Below are positions 1-8,201 of a DNA stretch of 64,000 bases, in pieces. Positions within the stretch are counted from its first letter, which is position 1; each line of letters begins with the position of its first letter. The DNA is from Rouxiella silvae. GTDB taxonomy: Bacteria > Pseudomonadota > Gammaproteobacteria > Enterobacterales > Enterobacteriaceae. The position numbers were made by a program, and so were the translations under genes. A model generated the notes under the pieces. The model was not told where the DNA came from. It did not search any database and was given only the letters and a program-made list of their open reading frames with translations. The DNA lies in the NCBI RefSeq assembly GCF_002093625.1, contig NZ_MRWD01000027.1:1-64000 (forward strand), given 5' to 3'.

Positions 1-193
1 TTTTGATATTTATTAGAAAGATAATTATCAACAATCTCACTTGGGAAGTTACTGATAATTAACATCTCATCCATATCCCTCTTATTCATCACACCATAGA
101 CATAACTTATTTCACCATATTTAACAATCGTCTTTCTAAAGACATCTTGATGTGAGCATTTTTCTCAGAATTTGAATAAAAACATTTACTCAT
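1..193 (-). pseudogene. LuxR-family N-acyl-homoserine-lactone receptor, N-terminal part, frameshifted and cut by the window edge
   Basis: Reading the minus strand from an ATG at 193 gives about 23 residues beginning MSKCFYSNSEKNAHIK and ending LERRL, then a stop follows shortly. In the next frame the sequence continues as KYGEISYVYGVMNKRD and then LIISNFPSEIVDNYLSNKYQ up to the edge. Together these match the N-terminal autoinducer-binding domain of enterobacterial LuxR proteins of the EsaR/SpnR/YenR kind, which have the pattern RKLxxYGxxxYxYxxMNKKxP then IISNYPxEW. The two halves join if one base is restored near 121-125. Either the gene is broken by a 1-nt deletion or the assembly has an error. 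The rest, including any luxI partner, lies outside the window. Confidence 0.72.
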
Positions 194-340
194 TGATGTC
201 CTAATCCTTTTTAATAGCGAAATTGAGTTCCAACATCTTAAAAGCACTAAAAAAGGATGTCAATGTGAGGATAACGTTTACCCACAGACCAGCTCCGCTG
301 TTTTTACCATAAAAAACAGGTTTCATATTCACTTTAATGC

Positions 341-370
341 AAAAAAAGACACTTCACAGTGCCCTCTTTT
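341..370 (-). terminator. Rho-independent terminator of mntH
   Basis: On the minus strand an 8-bp stem (AGGGCACT with AGTGTCTT, two G-U pairs) and a GTGA loop are followed by a run of seven T. It lies about 25 bases past the mntH stop. The plus-strand reading has A-C mismatches, so it should act only on mntH transcripts. Confidence 0.75.
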
Positions 371-393
371 TTAATTCGTTTAACTCCCAATCT

Positions 394-1623
394 TTATTTC
401 AGCATACCGATCAGCAGATAACCGTTCAGGGCTATGACGATCGCCACGATAACGCGTCCGGCCAACTGCATGGCCTTTGAGTTGACCATATCGCCCATCA
501 GCTCGCGATTGCCGGTAAATGCCAGCAGCGGCAGCAAGGCAAGTGCAATACCAAAGCTCAGCAATACCTGACTCATCACCAGTATTTTTGTGGCGTCCAT
601 TCCAAGCAGAATAACGATAAACGATGGCGCCATTGTCACCGCGCGACGTACCCACAGAGGAATATAAAACTTCACAAATCCCTGCATCACCACCTGCCCC
701 GCCAGTGTACCCACCACGGTAGATGAAAGTCCCGCCGCCACCAGGCTCAGTCCAAACGTCGTTGCTGCCGCGTGTCCTAATAAAGGTGTTAGGGTTAGAT
801 AGGCGTCTTCAAGCTCGCTAATCCCTTTATGTCCGCTGAAGTGAAACGCCGCCGCCGCCGTTGCCATCATCGCCAAATTAACGAAACCTGCAATCGTCAT
901 GGCAATCGCCACGTCGAGCTTGGTCGCTGAATAGCGCTGCTCCTTCGAGGACTTACTTGAGCGCTGCGTAAGAGAAGAGTGCAGATAAATCACGTGCGGC
1001 ATAATCGTGGCCCCAAGCACGCCGGCGGCAAGATATACGGCGTTGCTGTCCGGAAGACTTGGGGTCAGCATGCCTTTACCCAGCTCAAGCATTTTAGGCT
1101 GTGAGAAGAAAAGTTCGACAATATAGGCCGCCGCGACAAACAGCAGCAGGCCGCCAATCACCAGTTCCAGTGGTTTTTGGCCGCGCTTTTGCAAGCCGAG
1201 TATTATAAAGGTCGCAATACCGGTCAGCACGGCGCCCTGTAGCAGGGAAACACCCAGAAGAAGTTTGAAGCCAATGGCAGCACCGATGAACTCGGCCAAA
1301 TCCGTTGCCATTGCAATAATTTCGGCCTGAACCCAGTAGGCCCAGACGGCAGGACGGGGAAAACGGTCACGAATGTGTTCGGCCAGATTCTTGCCGGTGG
1401 CAATGCCTAATTTTGCAGACATAAGCTGAATGAGCATTGCCATCACGTTTGCCCAGACCACCACCCACAGCAATTGATAGCCGTAAGAGGCACCTGCCTG
1501 AATATTGGTCGCAAAGTTACCTGGATCGATGTAGCCGATGGCGGCAATGAAAGCAGGCCCCATTAAAGAAAGCTTTATCTTCCGCGAAGAACGGCTGGAG
1601 GACTCGGCTCGGCTATTCAACAT
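394..1623 (-). CDS. mntH: Proton-coupled manganese/iron importer MntH (Nramp family)
   Basis: An inner-membrane Nramp-family transporter that takes up Mn2+ (and Fe2+) with protons. The 409-residue protein aligns along its whole length with E. coli MntH (412 residues). The metal-site motif DPGN is at residues 33-36 in the first membrane helix, and MPH near residues 208-210 lies in the sixth. Eleven hydrophobic segments are expected. The ATG at 1623 is preceded by AAGGG with 9-bp spacing. It is monocistronic, with its own terminator downstream. A Fur-type operator sits about 50 bp upstream, so iron repression is likely; I did not find the MntR palindrome known from E. coli. Confidence 0.97.
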   Translation of the reverse strand: MLNSRAESSSRSSRKIKLSLMGPAFIAAIGYIDPGNFATNIQAGASYGYQLLWVVVWANVMAMLIQLMSAKLGIATGKNLAEHIRDRFPRPAVWAYWVQAEIIAMATDLAEFIGAAIGFKLLLGVSLLQGAVLTGIATFIILGLQKRGQKPLELVIGGLLLFVAAAYIVELFFSQPKMLELGKGMLTPSLPDSNAVYLAAGVLGATIMPHVIYLHSSLTQRSSKSSKEQRYSATKLDVAIAMTIAGFVNLAMMATAAAAFHFSGHKGISELEDAYLTLTPLLGHAAATTFGLSLVAAGLSSTVVGTLAGQVVMQGFVKFYIPLWVRRAVTMAPSFIVILLGMDATKILVMSQVLLSFGIALALLPLLAFTGNRELMGDMVNSKAMQLAGRVIVAIVIALNGYLLIGMLK

Positions 1624-2027
1624 ATCAGTTAACCCTTACATTTATTGCGCGTATCGACATCATAAACAATTGAGAATGATTATCAAGCGCATTTGGATAG
1701 ATCTTGGTTATTTCTCTGATAGGGAACAAGCAGCTAAGTAAAACAGACAGGTTTTATGCGTTAGACGCTAAAAGAACCAATGATGACTCGCTTTCCTAAT
1801 GCAGACTTTTTAGAATACTCGGGACGTACTACGGCCTTTATTAAAACTAGCACAATAAATCCAACTATGCGTCGTTTTCTTAACATCTTCACTTTTCGTG
1901 TTATGTTGCTGGAAATGTTGCTTTTTATCAGCTTAATTCCTATATTTGCAATAGATATCACATTTTTTATGTACGTGTTACATAAAATGTCCGTCGAAAT
2001 ATTGCCTGCCTCAAATTTGGAGCACAC
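1624..2027. other. mntH-nupC divergent intergenic region
   Basis: This 404-base AT-rich gap separates the divergent genes mntH and nupC. It holds the Fur box at 1671-1685 and must contain both promoters. In E. coli nupC is under CRP/CytR control, but I see no convincing CRP site here. Short open frames on both strands (1761-2055) overlap each other and have no coding character. Confidence 0.6.
1671..1685 (-). promoter_or_regulatory. Fur box in the mntH promoter
   Basis: The minus strand reads TGATAATCATTCTCA, which matches 14 of 15 bases of the Fur consensus 7-1-7 palindrome TGATAATnATTATCA. It is centred about 55 bp upstream of the mntH start codon, a position expected to overlap the promoter. 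This fits iron-dependent repression of mntH as known in enterobacteria. Confidence 0.82.
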
Positions 2028-3215
2028 ATGTCCCGAATACTGCACTTTGTATTAGCATTAGCCGTTGTCGCAGTACTGGCCTTACTGGTGAGTCGTGACC
2101 GTAAAAACATTCGTTTACGTTTCGTCGTTCAGTTATTGGTCATTGAAGTCTTATTAGCCTATTTCTTCCTTAACTCAGAAATTGGATTGGGTTTCGTAAA
2201 AGGTTTCTCAGACTTATTTGAAAAGCTTTTGAAATTCGCAGCAGAAGGGACTGGTTTCGTATTTGGAGGCATGAACGAAAAAGGATTAGCGTTCTTCTTC
2301 CTCAATGTATTGTGCCCAATCGTGTTTATCTCTGCACTGATTGGTATTCTGCAACATGTCCGCATTCTGCCGGTGGTTATCCGCATAATCGGTACTGTTT
2401 TGTCTAAAATCAATGGCATGGGGAAACTGGAATCCTTTAACGCTGTGAGTTCACTGATCCTTGGTCAGTCAGAAAACTTTATCGCGTATAAAGATATTCT
2501 GGGCAAAATGTCTGAAAAACGCATGTACACCATGGCCGCAACGGCAATGTCGACAGTTTCCATGTCGATTGTTGGTGCTTACATGACCATGCTGGAACCT
2601 AAGTTTGTTGTTGCTGCGCTGGTTCTGAATATGTTCAGTACCTTCATCGTTCTCTCACTGATCAACCCTTATAAGGTTGAGGGTGAAGAAGACCTGCAAA
2701 TGACAAACGCTCACGCAGGACAGAGCTTCTTTGAAATGCTGGGTGAATACATCCTGGCCGGTTTCAAAGTAGCAATTATCGTTGCAGCCATGCTGATCGG
2801 CTTTATTGCGCTGATCTCTTGTCTGAACGCCCTGTTTGATACCGTGTTTGGCATCAGCTTCCAGGGCGTGCTTGGTTACGTCTTCTACCCGTTCGCTTGG
2901 GTGATGGGCGTTCCAAGCCACGAAGCGCTTCAGGTTGGCAGCATTATGGCGACCAAGCTGGTTTCCAACGAGTTTGTTGCGATGCTTGATTTGCAGAAAG
3001 TCGCTCACGACCTGTCACCGCGCGGCGTAGGTATTCTGTCGGTGTTCCTGGTGTCGTTCGCCAACTTCTCCTCGATTGGTATCGTTGCCGGTGCAATCAA
3101 GGGTTTGAACGAGCAACAGGGTAACGTCGTCTCTCGCTTCGGCTTGAAACTGCTGTACGGTTCAACGCTGGTGAGCGTGCTTTCTGCGTCTATCGCCGGT
3201 CTGGTATTGGCATAA
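2028..3215 (+). CDS. nupC: Nucleoside:proton symporter NupC (CNT family)
   Basis: An inner-membrane concentrative nucleoside transporter that imports pyrimidine nucleosides and adenosine with protons. The 395-residue protein is near-identical in layout to E. coli NupC (400 residues). It has the conserved stretches [13 protein letters not shown] and [11 protein letters not shown], and the NEFVAM and SFANFSSIG segments of the CNT transport core. The ATG at 2028 has GGAG 5 bases upstream. It is divergent from mntH and ends at a strong hairpin terminator. In E. coli nupC also neighbours mntH, so the pair is syntenic. Confidence 0.97.
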   Translation: MSRILHFVLALAVVAVLALLVSRDRKNIRLRFVVQLLVIEVLLAYFFLNSEIGLGFVKGFSDLFEKLLKFAAEGTGFVFGGMNEKGLAFFFLNVLCPIVFISALIGILQHVRILPVVIRIIGTVLSKINGMGKLESFNAVSSLILGQSENFIAYKDILGKMSEKRMYTMAATAMSTVSMSIVGAYMTMLEPKFVVAALVLNMFSTFIVLSLINPYKVEGEEDLQMTNAHAGQSFFEMLGEYILAGFKVAIIVAAMLIGFIALISCLNALFDTVFGISFQGVLGYVFYPFAWVMGVPSHEALQVGSIMATKLVSNEFVAMLDLQKVAHDLSPRGVGILSVFLVSFANFSSIGIVAGAIKGLNEQQGNVVSRFGLKLLYGSTLVSVLSASIAGLVLA

Positions 3216-3238
3216 CGTTATCGGCACAGGCTTTATGA

Positions 3239-3262
3239 AAAGGCGCTTCGGCGCCTTTTTTT
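3239..3262 (+). terminator. Terminator of nupC
   Basis: AGGCGC, a TTCG tetraloop and GCGCCT are followed by a T run, starting about 25 bp after the nupC stop. This is a textbook intrinsic terminator. Confidence 0.92.
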
Positions 3263-3310
3263 ATCGGCGCAAAACGGGGGACGGAATAAACTTTTGGACA
3301 ATAAAAAGCA

Positions 3311-3338
3311 GAAAAGCAAAAACCCGCCGAAGCGGGTT
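3311..3338 (-). terminator. Terminator of the tRNA-Ala operon
   Basis: On the minus strand AACCCGC, loop TTCG and GCGGGTT are followed by TTTGCTTTT. It lies 10 bp beyond the CCA end of the last tRNA-Ala gene and would end the polycistronic tRNA transcript. Confidence 0.88.
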
Positions 3339-3347
3339 CTTTAAATT

Positions 3348-3423
<76 letters not shown>

Positions 3424-3500
3424 ACGGGTGTTCCGATTTACTGTCTTATGCTTACATCTTGGGAAGATGATAAGCGACCAACCTGCTCTGAGAAGAAGAT

Positions 3501-3576
<76 letters not shown>

Positions 3577-3653
3577 ACGGGTGTTCCGATTTACTGTCTT
3601 ATGCTTACATCTTGGGAAGATGATAAGCGACCAACCTGCTCTGAGAAGAAGAT

Positions 3654-3729
<76 letters not shown>

Positions 3730-4090
3730 GTTCCAGACACATTAAATCTTGTGAACGGGGCGCATAATATGAAACCCCGCCTAGCCTGTCAACGGCTAAA
3801 TTTGATTATGTAATCAAGCGCTGAAAAAGACGCCAAATACTGGCTACCAAAGCGATTTTTCATTCATCTTGAACAAAAGATGCGCACTTTGGCAGGTCTC
3901 GTCAATTCCTTTTAGCAGGATAATCTCCGGCCACTTAATTGATCCTGTTAACCATTTCCCTCACAAAGCTTACTGCCTTCATTAACGAACTGTTAACGAA
4001 GCGCCTAAAGCATCTTGTTCTCAGAGAATTCTCATAATAAACTTCAATCGCTTTATAACAACTATCAATCACTATTCGAGCCTACTACTC
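3730..4090. other. Divergent region between the tRNA-Ala operon and the FNT channel gene
   Basis: This 361-base gap holds the tRNA-Ala promoter (3764-3792) and a TTGATTA-TG-TAATCAA inverted repeat at 3802-3817. The remaining 270 bases up to the FNT gene are AT-rich and must hold its promoter. I looked for an FNR box (TTGAT-N4-ATCAA) because FNT channels are often anaerobically induced, and found no good match. Confidence 0.6.
3764..3792 (-). promoter_or_regulatory. Sigma-70 promoter of the tRNA-Ala operon
   Basis: On the minus strand TTGACA (3792-3787), a 17-bp spacer and TATTAT (3769-3764) are followed by GCGCCCCG. The GC-rich discriminator is typical of stringently controlled stable-RNA promoters. 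Confidence 0.9.
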
Positions 4091-4888
4091 ATGTCCCTGT
4101 ATTCACCTAAAGAGATAGCTTCACTCGCCGTTGCGGCGGGTGTGAGCAAAAGTCGTTCGTCCGTTGCCAATTTACTTATCCTTGGTTTTCTTGCCGGTGC
4201 CTTTATTGCAATAGGGTTCCTGCTTGACCTGCATGTAGTAGGGACACTGCCTGCAGCCTGGGGTTCATTTGGCGGCCTGTTGGGCGCGGCAGTATTCCCA
4301 GTCGGCCTTATCCTCACTGTATTGGCGGGCGGCGAACTGCTGACGGGTAATATGATGACCCTGCCAATGGCCTGGTTTGCTCGTCAAATCAGCCTGTTCG
4401 CCGTCGTACGTAACTGGTTCTGGGTCACTATTGCCAACCTTATCGGCAGCATCGCCGTGGCCTACTTCTTCGGCCACATTTTGGGCATGACCGAAGGCGT
4501 ATTTTTGGCAAAAACCGTCGCCACTGCACAGGGGAAAGTTAACGCTGACTTTATGCATTCGTTCATTTCCGGCGTAGGCTGTAACTGGCTGGTCTGTCTG
4601 GCAGTGTGGCTGGCTTTCGCGAGTAAAGAGATGGGTGGCAAGGTCATCGGCATGTGGTTCCCCGTTATGGCGTTTGTCGCCATCGGTTTCCAGCACGTTG
4701 TGGCCAACATGTTTATCATTCCGGCGGCCATTTTCGCCGGTGCCCTGAGCTGGTCACAGTACTTCCCTAACTTTGTTGCGGTATTCCTGGGCAATGCGGT
4801 GGGCGGTGCAGGATTTGTAGGCTTGATGTACTTTATGGCTTACCGTCCAACGGCGGCCTCTGCCGAGTCGACTTCTCAGTCTCGCTAA
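4091..4888 (+). CDS. Formate/nitrite transporter (FNT) family channel
   Basis: An inner-membrane pentameric channel of the FocA/NirC family that conducts small monocarboxylates or nitrite. The 265-residue protein has six hydrophobic segments. The FNT signatures are GGLLGAAVFPVGLILTVLAGGELLTGN in part and FQHVVANMF, which corresponds to the FocA FEHSIANMF motif with its central-pore histidine. It stands alone, not next to pfl or nir genes, so its substrate cannot be told from context. The ATG at 4091 is the first in frame. E. coli has no gene of this kind at the equivalent place. Confidence 0.88.
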   Translation: MSLYSPKEIASLAVAAGVSKSRSSVANLLILGFLAGAFIAIGFLLDLHVVGTLPAAWGSFGGLLGAAVFPVGLILTVLAGGELLTGNMMTLPMAWFARQISLFAVVRNWFWVTIANLIGSIAVAYFFGHILGMTEGVFLAKTVATAQGKVNADFMHSFISGVGCNWLVCLAVWLAFASKEMGGKVIGMWFPVMAFVAIGFQHVVANMFIIPAAIFAGALSWSQYFPNFVAVFLGNAVGGAGFVGLMYFMAYRPTAASAESTSQSR

Positions 4889-4910
4889 GCGCTTTTGAAG
4901 ATTGATTAAA

Positions 4911-4943
4911 AAAGGCCAGTTGGATGATTCCACTGGCCTTTTG
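4911..4943. terminator. Bidirectional terminator between the FNT gene and gltX
   Basis: AAAAAAGGCCAGT and ACTGGCCTTTT form a stem with T-rich flanks on both strands. It lies between two convergent genes and can serve both. Confidence 0.88.
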
Positions 4944-4989
4944 TCTATCTGGCGTTTAAGGCCAGATGAGGTGTTACAAAGAGCAGGAC

Positions 4990-6405
4990 TTAAGCCTGAG
5001 CTTCTCGCTCGGCGATGTAAGCCAACGCCTTGTCGATGCGAGAAAGTGTACGGCTCTGACCGATAGCGTGCACGGTAACGTCCATGCCCGGAGACATGCC
5101 TGCGCCGGTAACCGCAACGCGCAGTGGCATACCCACTTTGCCCATGCCCACACCCAACTCGTCTGCGGTGCCCTGAATCGCGTTATGCACGTTTTCAGGC
5201 GTCCAGGCAGCGATGGCCGCAAGATTTGCACGCACAGCTTCCAGAGGCTGGCGAGCCACGGGACGCAGATGCTTTTTGGCCGCGGCTTCATCAAACTCGC
5301 TGAAATCCTGATAGAAGTAGTGGCAAGATTCAGCCATCTCTTTCAGGGTCTTGCAGCGCTCACCCAGCAGTTTAACCAGGTCAGCAAGTTCAGGGCCGTT
5401 GCGGGTCTCGATGCCCTGCTGTTCGATGTGCCACTGCAAATGTGTCGCAACGTATTCTGGCGGCAGGGAGTTGATATAATGGTGGTTAAGCCACTGTAGC
5501 TTTTCAGTGTTGAAGGCGCTGGCAGACTTGCTGACGTTGTCGAGGCTGAACATCGCTTTCATTTCGTCAACGCTGAATATTTCCTGATCACCATGTGACC
5601 ATCCCAAACGCACCAGGTAGTTAAGCAGCGCTTCTGGCAGATAGCCGTCGTCGCGATACTGCATAACGCCCACTGCGCCGTGACGCTTGGACAGTTTTTT
5701 ACCATCATCACCCAAAATCATTGAGACGTGAGCGTAAACCGGCACTGGCGCGCCAAGCGCTTTAAGAATGTTAATCTGACGCGGCGTGTTGTTGATGTGG
5801 TCTTCACCACGAATAACGTGGGTGATTTCCATATCCCAGTCATCGATAACGACGCAGAAGTTATACGTTGGGGCTCCATCGGTGCGACGAATAATCAGAT
5901 CATCGAGCTCAAGATTGCTGAATTCAATCGGGCCACGGATTTGGTCGTCAAAAATAACGGAACCTTCCTGCGGATTGCGAAAACGCACTACGCATGGCTC
6001 ATCGTCGGCATGATGCTCATGGCTATCGCGGCAGCGTCCGTCGTAGCGAGGCTTTTCATTATTCGCCATTTGCTCTTCACGCAGGGCCTCGAGACGCTCT
6101 TTGGAACAGTAACACTTGTAGGCAGTGCCATTTTCCAGCATCTGATCGATAACGGCGTTGTAGCGGTCAAAGCGTTTGGTCTGGAAGTACGGACCTTCAT
6201 CCCAATCAAGATTCAGCCAGTTCATGCCATCCATGATCGCATCGATTGCCGCCTGGGTTGAGCGCTCCAGATCGGTATCTTCTATACGTAACACAAACTC
6301 TCCGCCCAGATTGCGGGCATAAAGCCAAGAGTAAAGTGCTGTACGAGCGCCGCCAACGTGCAAATAGCCGGTTGGGCTGGGAGCAAAACGGGTTTTGATT
6401 TTCAT
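4990..6405 (-). CDS. gltX: Glutamate--tRNA ligase
   Basis: A cytoplasmic class I aminoacyl-tRNA synthetase that charges tRNA-Glu. The 471 residues equal the usual length. The HIGH-type motif appears as HVGG at residues 16-19, and KLSKR near 237-241 is the second ATP-binding signature. The CYC and CRDSHEH segments around residues 98-128 correspond to the zinc-binding region of the E. coli enzyme. The ATG at 6405 gives the expected [13 protein letters not shown] start. It is divergent from the tRNA-Val operon, as in E. coli. Confidence 0.98.
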   Translation of the reverse strand: MKIKTRFAPSPTGYLHVGGARTALYSWLYARNLGGEFVLRIEDTDLERSTQAAIDAIMDGMNWLNLDWDEGPYFQTKRFDRYNAVIDQMLENGTAYKCYCSKERLEALREEQMANNEKPRYDGRCRDSHEHHADDEPCVVRFRNPQEGSVIFDDQIRGPIEFSNLELDDLIIRRTDGAPTYNFCVVIDDWDMEITHVIRGEDHINNTPRQINILKALGAPVPVYAHVSMILGDDGKKLSKRHGAVGVMQYRDDGYLPEALLNYLVRLGWSHGDQEIFSVDEMKAMFSLDNVSKSASAFNTEKLQWLNHHYINSLPPEYVATHLQWHIEQQGIETRNGPELADLVKLLGERCKTLKEMAESCHYFYQDFSEFDEAAAKKHLRPVARQPLEAVRANLAAIAAWTPENVHNAIQGTADELGVGMGKVGMPLRVAVTGAGMSPGMDVTVHAIGQSRTLSRIDKALAYIAEREAQA

Positions 6406-6765
6406 CGGGAAAGCAGCCTTAACTATGTTTCAAATAGATGTCGCGTTAAAACGTGACACTCATAATACGATACTTAACGTAAATAGAAGTGCGGCAAGGC
6501 TGCTGCAGCTTCAAATACGCAGGGTATAAAGTGGGCTCATTCTACCACCCTGCACTGGATCCTCAACGTTGATAGGTGGAAAGATAGTAATATCCTTCCA
6601 TATTAGTTGGGGATAGCGGGAAGTGAATGCAACCGGCAGCAGGTAAATTTCTGTGATAAACGGCTTTTTCAGGTCGTTGATGAATAAAGAATAGACCGGA
6701 TTGCATAATTTTTTGGCGTCTTGTCTAGTTTTACGCCGAACAGTCATTTTTGTTTTTAAAAACCG
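6406..6765. other. gltX-tRNA-Val intergenic region
   Basis: This 360-base gap lies between divergent gltX and the tRNA-Val operon. An 87-codon frame on the minus strand (6511-6774) runs into the tRNA promoter and has no recognisable protein character. I see no other feature. Confidence 0.55.
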
Positions 6766-6793
6766 TTGACTCAATTCGAACTATCCCTATAAT
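6766..6793 (+). promoter_or_regulatory. Sigma-70 promoter of the tRNA-Val/tRNA-Lys operon
   Basis: TTGACT (6766-6771), a 16-bp spacer and the perfect TATAAT (6788-6793) are followed by a GCGACTCC discriminator, 17 bp before the first tRNA-Val. Confidence 0.9.
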
Positions 6794-6810
6794 GCGACTC
6801 CATCACGACG

Positions 6811-6886
6811 GGGCGATTAGCTCAGTTGGTAGAGCATCTCCTTTACACGGAGGGGGTCGGCGGTTCGAACCCGTCATCGCCCACCA
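6811..6886 (+). tRNA. tRNA-Val (anticodon UAC), copy 1
   Basis: A 76-nt cloverleaf with encoded CCA and anticodon loop TTTACAC, giving UAC for valine. It is first of five identical copies and syntenic with E. coli valU-valX-valY. Confidence 0.97.
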
Positions 6887-6927
6887 CTCATTACGAGTGA
6901 CCGCGTTGTGATAAGCCATCTTATGAT

Positions 6928-7003
6928 GGGCGATTAGCTCAGTTGGTAGAGCATCTCCTTTACACGGAGGGGGTCGGCGGTTCGAACCCGTCATCGCCCA
7001 CCA
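6928..7003 (+). tRNA. tRNA-Val (anticodon UAC), copy 2
   Basis: Identical over 76 nt to copy 1; UAC anticodon, encoded CCA. Confidence 0.97.
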
Positions 7004-7044
7004 CTCATTACGAGTGACCGCGTTGTGATAAGCCATCTTATGAT

Positions 7045-7120
7045 GGGCGATTAGCTCAGTTGGTAGAGCATCTCCTTTACACGGAGGGGGTCGGCGGTTC
7101 GAACCCGTCATCGCCCACCA
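7045..7120 (+). tRNA. tRNA-Val (anticodon UAC), copy 3
   Basis: Identical over 76 nt to copy 1; UAC anticodon, encoded CCA. Confidence 0.97.
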
Positions 7121-7161
7121 CTCATTACGAGTGACCGCGTTGTGATAAGCCATCTTATGAT

Positions 7162-7237
7162 GGGCGATTAGCTCAGTTGGTAGAGCATCTCCTTTACACG
7201 GAGGGGGTCGGCGGTTCGAACCCGTCATCGCCCACCA
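7162..7237 (+). tRNA. tRNA-Val (anticodon UAC), copy 4
   Basis: Identical over 76 nt to copy 1; UAC anticodon, encoded CCA. Confidence 0.97.
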
Positions 7238-7278
7238 CTCATTACGAGTGACCGCGTTGTGATAAGCCATCTTATGAT

Positions 7279-7354
7279 GGGCGATTAGCTCAGTTGGTAG
7301 AGCATCTCCTTTACACGGAGGGGGTCGGCGGTTCGAACCCGTCATCGCCCACCA
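7279..7354 (+). tRNA. tRNA-Val (anticodon UAC), copy 5
   Basis: Identical over 76 nt to copy 1. The spacer after it (7355-7394) differs from the repeated 41-bp spacer and leads to tRNA-Lys. Confidence 0.97.
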
Positions 7355-7394
7355 CTTCTGATAAGCAGTGAAGCAGTAAAAACCACTAAACAGT

Positions 7395-7470
7395 GGGCCG
7401 TTAGCTCAGTTGGTAGAGCAGTTGACTTTTAATCAATTGGTCGCAGGTTCGAATCCCGCACGGCCCACCA
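7395..7470 (+). tRNA. tRNA-Lys (anticodon UUU)
   Basis: A 76-nt cloverleaf with encoded CCA and anticodon loop CTTTTAA, giving UUU for lysine. It is nearly identical to E. coli lysV, which also follows the tRNA-Val genes. It is the last gene of the operon. Confidence 0.97.
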
Positions 7471-7481
7471 ATTAGTAAGAA

Positions 7482-7506
7482 AAAAGCGCCTAACGGGCGT
7501 TTTTTG
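7482..7506 (+). terminator. Terminator of the tRNA-Val/tRNA-Lys operon
   Basis: AAAAGCGCC, a short loop and GGCG followed by a T run form an intrinsic terminator 12 bp after the tRNA-Lys CCA end. Confidence 0.85.
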
Positions 7507-7592
7507 CGTTTCAGGGGCACTGAAAGTTTTGCTTGCTCAAAACCCACAAATTCCGCACCACCCACGCCTAAATTCAGCATTAAAGCTAAACT

Positions 7593-7665
7593 CGCCAGTC
7601 TTCAGATCCAAAACCACATCCAAACTTTTTGCCTCTCCTGCTTTTCACTGAATTTATGCTTTAGC
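7593..7665 (+). repeat. Direct repeat, copy A
   Basis: It begins CGCCAGTCTTCAGATCCAAA and ends TTTAGC. It aligns with 7822-7896 over about 75 bp with scattered substitutions and small indels. Function unknown; it may mark a decayed mobile or intergenic repeat element. Confidence 0.75.
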
Positions 7666-7668
7666 CCC

Positions 7669-7694
7669 TTCCCCCGCTCTTTTCAGCGGGGGAA
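7669..7694. repeat. REP-like GC-rich palindrome
   Basis: A perfect 10-bp stem (TTCCCCCGCT with AGCGGGGGAA) has a 6-base loop. It is followed by further G runs (GGCGGGGATGGGGG). It resembles extragenic palindromic repeats of other gammaproteobacteria. Confidence 0.65.
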
Positions 7695-7759
7695 GGCGGG
7701 GATGGGGGAACCAATGACTGATTACTATCAATGTTATCTCAGTTCGTGAAACGCCATTT

Positions 7760-7793
7760 CCCCCTCCCTAACCCTCCCCCTAAGAGGGAGGGG
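7760..7793. repeat. REP-like palindrome, CCCCTCCCTAACCCTCCC family
   Basis: CCCCTCCCT (7761-7769) pairs perfectly with AGGGAGGGG (7785-7793). The word CTCC(C)TAACCCTCCC recurs at 41692-41727 beside yaiI, so this is a dispersed extragenic element rather than a local hairpin. Confidence 0.7.
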
Positions 7794-7821
7794 ATATGTC
7801 GTGCACAGCCGCAAAATATAA

Positions 7822-7896
7822 CGCCAGTCTTCAGATCCAAACCCATACATCCGAACTTTATGCCTCTCCTCCATTTCACTGGAATTAGGGTTTAGC
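7822..7896 (+). repeat. Direct repeat, copy B
   Basis: The second, diverged copy of the ~75-bp repeat seen at 7593-7665, about 230 bp further on. It keeps CGCCAGTCTTCAGATCCAAA, GCCTCTCCT and TTTCACTG. Confidence 0.75.
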
Positions 7897-8040
7897 ACTG
7901 ACCTACATTCAGATAAAAACTAAGTCGCGCGTAGATCAAAACCGCCCCTCCCATAAGTAAATCCTTTCAACAAAAACCGCTTTTCGTGACCCACCATACA
8001 TTTGGCTTATATTTCACCAAACAGCTTAAATAATCACCAA

Positions 8041-8065
8041 TAAACCGCTTTACTAAACCGGTTTA
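8041..8065. promoter_or_regulatory. Tandem LacI-type operators upstream of the ABC/M20 operon
   Basis: TAAACCGGTTTA (8054-8065) is a perfect palindrome with the central CG typical of LacI/GalR-family operators. TAAACCGCTTTA (8041-8052) is the same word with one mismatch, centred 13 bp away. AAAACCGCTTTT at 7973-7984 may be a third, weaker site. They lie about 140 bp upstream of the first gene of the operon. No LacI-family gene is in the window, so the regulator must be encoded elsewhere. Confidence 0.6.
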
Positions 8066-8201
8066 CTTTGATATCAAACTGTAATGAGGCGTAAAGATGC
8101 GGATGGATCCCTTCTCAGATCAGGATAAAAACCACGTAAATAAAACATCCCTATTTTCAATCCCAGAGGCGAAAAAAATGCCTCGGTCAGGAGAAAGCAG
8201 T

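Larger units (their letters stand above)
6811..7354 (+). repeat. Tandem 117-bp repeat carrying five tRNA-Val genes
   Basis: Gene starts are exactly 117 bp apart (6811, 6928, 7045, 7162, 7279). The four 41-bp spacers look identical. E. coli has three tRNA-Val genes here, so the array is expanded. Confidence 0.93.
7507..8040. other. Gene-free, repeat-rich region after the tRNA operon
   Basis: No gene is credible here. The stretch contains two diverged copies of a ~75-bp direct repeat (7593-7665, 7822-7896) with two GC-rich hairpins between or beside them (7669-7694, 7760-7793). An 81-codon frame at 7504-7749 runs through these repeats and is not coding. Two operator-like palindromes begin at 8041, and a weaker relative is at 7973. 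Confidence 0.65.

Noticed and set aside
1970-1995. A CRP-like word upstream of nupC (GTACGTGTTACATAAA)
   Set aside because: Only one half resembles TGTGA-N6-TCACA; support is too weak to list as a site.
3946-3962. TTGATCCTGTTAAC as an FNR site for the FNT gene
   Set aside because: The second half deviates too far from ATCAA and the position is not typical.
6511-6774. An 87-codon minus-strand frame upstream of the tRNA-Val promoter
   Set aside because: It overlaps the tRNA promoter, has no ribosome site and no recognisable protein pattern.
6887-7278. CRISPR-like appearance of regularly spaced repeats
   Set aside because: The regular 117-bp units are tRNA genes with identical spacers; CRISPR spacers would differ.
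6803-7345. A 180-codon repetitive frame on the minus strand over the tRNA-Val array
   Set aside because: It is the antisense of five identical tRNA genes (MTGSNRRPPPCKGDALPTEL repeats), not a repeat protein.
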